Source: Candidatus Rhabdochlamydia sp. (GTDB taxonomy: Bacteria > Chlamydiota > Chlamydiia > Chlamydiales > Rhabdochlamydiaceae). From it: a stretch of DNA of 11,178 nt. The translations under genes were made by a program, and so were the position numbers. The stretch covers positions 1 to 11,178 of the forward strand of contig JASHXO010000086.1 in NCBI GenBank assembly GCA_030043495.1. The letters are read 5' to 3'. The stretch's first letter is position 1; each line of letters begins with the position of its first letter. This document shows positions 7,000 through 11,178 of this stretch, in pieces. The notes under the pieces are model-generated. The model worked only from the letters and a program-made list of their open reading frames with translations, was not told where the DNA came from and did no database searches.

Positions 7000-7830
7000 A
7001 TGCTCATTTCTTATCGTTGGAGTGAGTTCACTATCGCAATTTTAGTTCTTATGCAGCAAAATGGAAAGCTCTATGCACAGTATCGACGCTGGCGATTCGA
7101 TCAACTCAGCGAAAAAAATGGCATTGTGGTTGGGTCCGATCTGACCCAAGAATGGCTTCTACCGTGGTGGTGGAAACATTATAACGCTTGCAATTCGTAC
7201 CCGGTGGTTTTTGTCGATTTCGGCATGTCGGAGAAAATGAAAGCATGGTGTCGGGAGTATGGAGAATTGATCCCTCTTTTGGTGGCAGACATTTTTGTTG
7301 CAGATAAACAGGAAATCGATCCGGTCCTTGTAGAGGAGATGGAAAATGCTTGCGGGAAAAATTTCTGGCCTTGCCGTCATGCCTGGTTTAAAAAACCCTT
7401 AGCGTGCTTACAATCCCCTTTTCGCAAGTCGATTTGGGTCGACTCGGACTGCCAAATCCGTGGATCCGTGAGCAGACTGTTTGATCTTTGTGAAGAGTCC
7501 CTTGCGATTGCGGTAGATCCGTGTCATTCCCTTTCTTGCAATTCTGGTGCTTACAACTCTGGGGTTATGGTCTTTAAACATGGTCTAGATATCATAGAAA
7601 CTTGGGCTGATCAAGCCTTTGAGCGTAATCATGAGTTTCCTGGCGATCAAGACGTGCTTTCAGCGATCATTCATGAACAGAATGTTAAAATCACAGTGAT
7701 CCCTGCGATTTACAACTGGAGTCGACGCAGTCAGCCGAATCCTGATGCCGTCATCTTACATTGGCATGGCCCGCAAGGGAAAAGCGAAATTATCCATCAG
7801 ATCATGAAAATGAATCTGGAAGTTTTTTAA
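7000..7830 (+). CDS. GT-A fold glycosyltransferase (GT8-like), function unknown
   Basis: The 276-residue protein has the marks of a metal-dependent GT-A nucleotide-sugar transferase. There is an N-terminal strand leading to IVVGSDLTQEWLLPWWWKHY (42-61), and a DxD metal/nucleotide motif in SIWVDSDCQ (144-152, D148 and D150). The acceptor-side YNSGVMVF is at 185-192, GDQDVL at 215-220, and a C-terminal HWHGPQGK at 254-261 resembles the HxGxxK motif of GT8 enzymes. No signal peptide or membrane segment is evident, so it is probably cytosolic. It may decorate lipopolysaccharide or another glycan, but donor and acceptor cannot be inferred. ATG 7000 lacks a good Shine-Dalgarno; ATG 7051 (residue 18) is an alternative that keeps all motifs. 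It stands alone, between the symporter remnant and convergent hemG. Confidence 0.75.
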   Translation: MLISYRWSEFTIAILVLMQQNGKLYAQYRRWRFDQLSEKNGIVVGSDLTQEWLLPWWWKHYNACNSYPVVFVDFGMSEKMKAWCREYGELIPLLVADIFVADKQEIDPVLVEEMENACGKNFWPCRHAWFKKPLACLQSPFRKSIWVDSDCQIRGSVSRLFDLCEESLAIAVDPCHSLSCNSGAYNSGVMVFKHGLDIIETWADQAFERNHEFPGDQDVLSAIIHEQNVKITVIPAIYNWSRRSQPNPDAVILHWHGPQGKSEIIHQIMKMNLEVF

Positions 7831-7840
7831 AGGTGATTGT

Positions 7841-7903
7841 TTGGAAAAGTTTGAAACGCGAGTTTTGTTTGTGCAGCCGCCTTGCCAAATCCCTAACTTT
7901 TGA
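7841..7903 (+). CDS. possible 20-codon remnant or leader downstream of glycosyltransferase
   Basis: A TTG at 7841 lies 4 bases after a good Shine-Dalgarno (aggtga, 7831-7836) that follows directly on the glycosyltransferase stop. It opens 20 codons ending in TGA at 7901. The peptide contains RVLFVQPPC, which recalls the start of B12-binding radical SAM proteins (typically KVLLVNPP). It could be the 5' stub of a deleted gene. The evidence is thin: a single short match and a non-ATG start. Confidence 0.15.
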   Translation: MEKFETRVLFVQPPCQIPNF

Positions 7904-7938
7904 ATCATTTTTGGTATAAAGTTTTTTCTAAATTATGG

Positions 7939-9309
7939 TTAAGAAACTGATTTCAAACACGATTGCCACTCGTCTACTGCTTTTTTTGCACGTGAGATAC
8001 ACAGGTCTACGCTAACCCCTTCCAAGTAATTGCCAACCAATTGGCAACGAGAAAGTTTTTTACAAAATTGATTTTTCAATTCAGTCATTTTTTCCAGATG
8101 CCCGATTCCATATTGGGGAATGGCGCGCGGAGTGGATTTAAAAGAGATCGCTTTTGGCATTTGGGAAATGCCTAAATGGCGACGGATTCCCTTGAGCGCC
8201 ATGTCTATATTTTTCTCTTCGCTGCGTCCTGCTTCTTGCAATTTGATCGTCAGCCGTGTCTCTTGCGGCCTGCGATTGTGCTCTGAAAAGACGGAGGAAT
8301 CAAAGACAACTCCCAAAATATCTTCATGGGCATAAGTCGGCGTCAAATAACCAAATCCCTGCACAGGAAGAACCTGGGCATCGTAACCGAAGTTAACGAC
8401 GACAATTCCCTCCGAATGAATTTTCAGCACCTCTTTTGAAAATTCAGGAGCATGATTTTCGAAAAGATGGCCTGTCTCGGTTACAGGAAGAGCACAAAAA
8501 AGAAAATCTGCTGAAAACTGTTCGTTTTCAGTTTTAACGATCACACGGTCTTTTTCGAATAAAATCTGTTTGGCTTCTCGATTATAGCAGATCGTTGCTG
8601 GGATTTGATTGACGATAGCTTGGGGGAGCTGTTCAATGCCGCAACGGAAAGAAAAAATCGCAGATAATGGGACCTTTTCAATTTCTTTAGAATAGGGAGG
8701 TTGTCCTTTCTTTTCTTTCATTTTAGCAAAGAATCCTTTGGTCACCGAACCGTATTTTTCTTCCCAATTTTTTAAATTGGGAAAACAGGCGCGGATAGAA
8801 ATTTTGCAGATGTCTCCTCCAAAAATACCCACGACCATGGGATCAAAAAAAAGGCGGGCGACATCATAATTAAAGCGGCGAAGGACAAATTCCCAGACTG
8901 TTTCATCTCCTATTTTAATGGGCTTTTTCCATTCCGTGAGCAACGCTCGAATAAAACCTTTTGTAATCGGAGATAACAAAAATGATATTGGGTTGGAGGG
9001 AAATCGGTGCAATTCTCCTTCGTGCCACAGATATCGATGATGAGGTTTTGCTTCCGACCAAATCAACTCGTCTTGAAGTCCAAGTTCTGAGATCAAGCGC
9101 ATCGTCGACGGAGCTTTTTCAACTTTAAACGTGCGCGGCCCTTTTTCGAAATGAAATCCTGTCGTATGATCCGTATGCATCCAACCACCAGCGCGGGAAC
9201 TTTTTTCGAGGATGGTGATTTCAAGCGGCAATCCTATTCGGCTCAAATACCATGCTGTTGATAAACCCGAAATCCCTGCGCCTAGGATGATGATCTTTTT
9301 TTTCTGCAT
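7939..9309 (-). CDS. hemG: protoporphyrinogen oxidase (HemY-type, FAD-dependent)
   Basis: This enzyme oxidises protoporphyrinogen IX to protoporphyrin IX, the penultimate heme step, using FAD and normally oxygen. From ATG 9309 it has 456 residues, normal for the family. The N-terminal FAD-binding Rossmann motif is KIIILGAGISGLSTAWYL, followed by the acidic end of the second strand (ITILEKSSRAGG) and then FEKGPRTF, typical of HemY. Mid-protein FDPMVVGIFGGD is also characteristic. The C-terminal FAD-contact segment reads GNYLEGVSVDLCISRAK; the family usually has GN...GVGI.DCI. The frame extends 15 codons upstream to a TTG at 9354, but that overlaps the hemF start, lacks a Shine-Dalgarno, and precedes the conserved start. 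The gene diverges from hemF and converges on the glycosyltransferase, 108 bases apart. In chlamydial nomenclature this enzyme is called hemG; elsewhere hemY. Confidence 0.92.
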   Translation of the reverse strand: MQKKKIIILGAGISGLSTAWYLSRIGLPLEITILEKSSRAGGWMHTDHTTGFHFEKGPRTFKVEKAPSTMRLISELGLQDELIWSEAKPHHRYLWHEGELHRFPSNPISFLLSPITKGFIRALLTEWKKPIKIGDETVWEFVLRRFNYDVARLFFDPMVVGIFGGDICKISIRACFPNLKNWEEKYGSVTKGFFAKMKEKKGQPPYSKEIEKVPLSAIFSFRCGIEQLPQAIVNQIPATICYNREAKQILFEKDRVIVKTENEQFSADFLFCALPVTETGHLFENHAPEFSKEVLKIHSEGIVVVNFGYDAQVLPVQGFGYLTPTYAHEDILGVVFDSSVFSEHNRRPQETRLTIKLQEAGRSEEKNIDMALKGIRRHLGISQMPKAISFKSTPRAIPQYGIGHLEKMTELKNQFCKKLSRCQLVGNYLEGVSVDLCISRAKKAVDEWQSCLKSVS

Positions 9310-9345
9310 ATAGAATGATGACCAAGATTGTTTTGAGGCAGTGTA

Positions 9346-10149
9346 ATGAATCAAAGGAATAAAATAAAAGATGAGATTGTTTCTTATCTAAAAGAACTGC
9401 GCGAAAAAATTATAAACGTCTTTGAAGCGTATGAATCTTTAAAATGTTTTCAACGCACATCGTGGAAGTATCAAAAAGGGGATGGCGGCGGAGAAATGGC
9501 CGTCTTGCGCGGATCAGTCTTTGAAAAAGCTGCGGTAAATTGGTCAGGAGTGAGTGGCGATCAATTTCCGATGGCAGATGGCATGGGACCCTTTTTTGCC
9601 ACCGGAATCAGTCTGATCACGCACATGTTCAATCCCCATGCGCCCACAGTCCACTTCAATATCCGTTACATTGCAACAGAAGAAAAAAGCTGGTTCGGCG
9701 GAGGCTACGACCTGACTCCGATGGGATTTTTCTACGAAGAAGACAAATTACATTTTCACAAAATCGCTCAAAAAGCGCTCGATCCTTTCGGGAAAGAAAT
9801 ATATCCCGCCTTCTCCCAGAATGCTAAAAAATATTTTTACATCCCCCATCGCCATAAAGAACGCGGCGTGGGAGGAATTTTTTTCGATCATTATAACACG
9901 GGTGATTTTGAAAAGGACTTTTCACTATGGAAACAGGTCGGCAATACGTTCCTGGAGACAATCATTCCGATTTATGATCGGCGTGTTGGCTCATCTTTCA
10001 CTCCAATCCAAAAAGACAGACAGCTGGAAATGCGCGCGCATTATGTGGAGTTCAATCTTCTTTATGACCGCGGTACAAAATTTGGCTTTCTCTCAGGTGG
10101 GAATTCGGATGCGATCCTCTGTTCATTGCCGCCGCTTGTCAAATGGTAA
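9346..10149 (+). CDS. hemF: oxygen-dependent coproporphyrinogen III oxidase, C-terminally truncated
   Basis: HemF performs the oxidative decarboxylation of coproporphyrinogen III to protoporphyrinogen IX, a soluble step just before HemG. Motifs seen are NPHAPTVHFNIRYI (96-109), WFGGGYDLTP (116-125), ERGVGGIFFDHYN (172-184), RAHYVEFNLLYDRGTKFG (230-247), and SLPPLVKW at the very end (260-267). Conserved His103, Arg107 and Asp122 are present. In E. coli HemF (299 residues) about 25 residues follow the equivalent PPLVRW; here TAA (10147-10149) comes at once, with another in-frame TAA at 10153-10155, and no other frame restores the tail. The stop region overlaps the arginase 3' end by 27 bases. 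Start: gagg at 9335-9338 is 7 bases before ATG 9346. A TAGAAT box at 9311-9316 is a possible -10. Activity of the shortened protein is uncertain. Confidence 0.85.
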   Translation: MNQRNKIKDEIVSYLKELREKIINVFEAYESLKCFQRTSWKYQKGDGGGEMAVLRGSVFEKAAVNWSGVSGDQFPMADGMGPFFATGISLITHMFNPHAPTVHFNIRYIATEEKSWFGGGYDLTPMGFFYEEDKLHFHKIAQKALDPFGKEIYPAFSQNAKKYFYIPHRHKERGVGGIFFDHYNTGDFEKDFSLWKQVGNTFLETIIPIYDRRVGSSFTPIQKDRQLEMRAHYVEFNLLYDRGTKFGFLSGGNSDAILCSLPPLVKW

Positions 10150-11091
10150 GCTTAAGCCATTTCCATCCCAGATTTTGAAAGCGGGTGCTGGCCGAAGCAT
10201 CTTGGTTAGGACCTCCTGGCAAAACTTGCGCGTCTTGCCCTCAATGTCGAGATGAGGGTTGAATTCCACAAGCTCCAAGGCTTTAAACTGCGGGTCATTG
10301 GCAAATAGATGAATCCCTTGGATAAGTTCTCGAGAACTTATCCCTCCAGGTACAGGACTGCCCGTCCCTGGAACTTCGGAAGCATCAATGACATCGATGT
10401 CCAAACTGACTCCATAGCTAACAGTCCCATGGGCAACATGGTCGATCGCTTCGCGCAAAACAACCTCAAAACCGCGCTTCTTGATCTCTTCCATAAAATA
10501 AATGCGAACATTCAGACTTTCAAGTAATTTTGCCTCTCCTTCTTCAAACGAACGAACCCCGACCAAACACAAATATCGAGGGCTGAGAATCGGCATCGCC
10601 CGTTTGATCTCTGCGAGATCTTTTAAGCCATAGCCTAAAAGCGCAGCGAGCGGCATTCCATGCCATGCTCCCGATGGAGTCGTCTGTGGCGTATGGGCAT
10701 CCATATGCGCATCGATCCAAATCAGACCAAGAGGTTTTGGGCTCTGATAAGATAAAAAACAGCCGACTCCATTCCATGTGCCGACGGCAATGCTATGGTC
10801 TCCCCCGACGACGACGGGAAAATGTCCGCGTTGCATCACATCGAATACTTTATCGGCGAGACGCTCATTGAAATCCACGATCAATGGCAGTGCTTCTGCA
10901 AGTGGAATATCTTTTTCTTTAAATCTTTCTTTCGGATAAAGAATATCCCAGCCTCCGATAGGGATATTTTGATTTTTTAGCCATTCTAAACAACCTGCTT
11001 TTTTGAGGACAATAGGGCCGTCTTCGCATGTCCTAATCTGGGCACCCCATCCTGTTGTGGCGCCAATCAATTGATAAATTCTTTCCTGCAC
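10123..11091 (-). CDS. arginase/ureohydrolase family protein (probable arginase)
   Basis: The 322-residue protein belongs to the binuclear-manganese ureohydrolases, which release urea from arginine or related guanidino compounds (formiminoglutamase and agmatinase share the fold). All six metal ligands are visible: H99 (GGDHS), D127/H129/D131 (WIDAHMDAH), and D231/D233 (SLDIDVID). The substrate loop reads TPQTTPSGAWHGMPLA, closest to arginase (TPETTPSGNIHGMPLA), but with His133 and Ala142 where classical arginases have two substrate-binding Asn. GTG 11091 is chosen as the start because tgagg precedes it by 4 bases on the minus strand. The last 8 residues and stop are encoded inside the antisense of hemF, giving a longer C-terminal tail than usual (about 20 residues after LTKML). 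Substrate specificity is therefore likely but not certain arginine. Confidence 0.88.
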   Translation of the reverse strand: MQERIYQLIGATTGWGAQIRTCEDGPIVLKKAGCLEWLKNQNIPIGGWDILYPKERFKEKDIPLAEALPLIVDFNERLADKVFDVMQRGHFPVVVGGDHSIAVGTWNGVGCFLSYQSPKPLGLIWIDAHMDAHTPQTTPSGAWHGMPLAALLGYGLKDLAEIKRAMPILSPRYLCLVGVRSFEEGEAKLLESLNVRIYFMEEIKKRGFEVVLREAIDHVAHGTVSYGVSLDIDVIDASEVPGTGSPVPGGISSRELIQGIHLFANDPQFKALELVEFNPHLDIEGKTRKFCQEVLTKMLRPAPAFKIWDGNGLSLPFDKRRQ

Positions 11092-11142
11092 TTTTCCTCA
11101 ACATCAATTTTGTTTTTTTAGAAGCTGTACTAAAACATTGTT

Positions 11143-11178
11143 ACTAGTGCTCTGTAAACTTAATTTTTGCGGTTTCGG
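11143..11178 (-). repeat. 36-bp terminal inverted repeat, right copy
   Basis: This is the exact reverse complement of bases 46-81; its inner boundary is actagtgctc at 11143. Its last 15 bases (11164-11178) are also identical in direct orientation to bases 1-15, because the element is itself palindromic. Read through, the full repeat would be about 102 bp: 48-bp arms around a 6-base centre. Only part of this copy lies inside the window. Confidence 0.9.

Noticed and set aside
7890..7932. Terminator between the glycosyltransferase and hemG (aacttt...aaagtttttt).
   Set aside because: The stem is only 6 A/T-rich base pairs with a 17-base loop, too weak to call.
9821..10255. 144-codon plus-strand frame across the hemF 3' end and the arginase 3' end.
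   Set aside because: It overlaps two well-supported genes in other frames, has no recognisable motifs, and has the Arg/Ser-rich composition typical of a shadow frame.
82..11142. TTA next to the CTAG tips on both sides, as a 3-bp target-site duplication.
   Set aside because: The two flanks probably belong to different copies of the repeat, so they cannot be compared as one insertion; three AT-rich bases match easily by chance.
1..11178. The last 15 bases equal the first 15 bases, suggesting a circular 11,163-bp molecule.
   Set aside because: The shared bases lie inside a palindromic repeat, so any segment bounded by two copies would show the same overlap. The gene content is chromosomal, with no replication or partition gene. 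Circularity is possible but unsupported.

Overview
The window looks like bacterial chromosomal DNA from a Gram-negative organism: it carries a complete tripartite efflux system with an outer-membrane lipoprotein. GC is roughly mid-40s by eye and genes are closely packed. The overall flavour (HemY-type protoporphyrinogen oxidase, oxygen-dependent coproporphyrinogen oxidase, a GT-A glycosyltransferase with a WxDSD motif, an AGCS symporter, several decaying genes) resembles environmental Chlamydiota (Parachlamydiales) more than anything else I recognise. That assignment is an inference from remembered protein families, not a proof.

Layout. Bases 1-81 and 11143-11178 hold copies of one palindromic repeat: a 27-bp perfect stem at the left edge plus a 21-bp extension that is also present, inverted, at the right edge. 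Bases 240-5947 are a tight plus-strand operon encoding an outer-membrane factor, an RND inner-membrane pump and a periplasmic adaptor. A DUF72-family gene starts 5 bp later but has lost its middle; its last codons survive in another frame. A strong two-way hairpin terminator (6243-6276) separates it from the C-terminal half of a minus-strand sodium:alanine symporter, also a remnant. A glycosyltransferase (7000-7830) follows. Next come hemG (minus) and hemF (plus), diverging from start codons only 36 bp apart. hemF lacks its usual C-terminal tail and runs into the 3' end of a minus-strand arginase-family gene with a complete metal site. No stretch over 300 bases lacks a gene; the longest gap is the left 239 bp.

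How the genes work together. The first three form one drug or solute efflux pump spanning both membranes. hemF and hemG catalyse consecutive late heme steps (coproporphyrinogen III to protoporphyrinogen IX to protoporphyrin IX). The arginase, symporter remnant and glycosyltransferase have no evident link to these. I see no defence system, CRISPR array, transposase, integrase, tRNA or rRNA. The points most worth a second look are the palindromic repeat at both ends, the altered proton-relay residues of the pump, and three deletion-damaged genes, each at or beside an intergenic junction.
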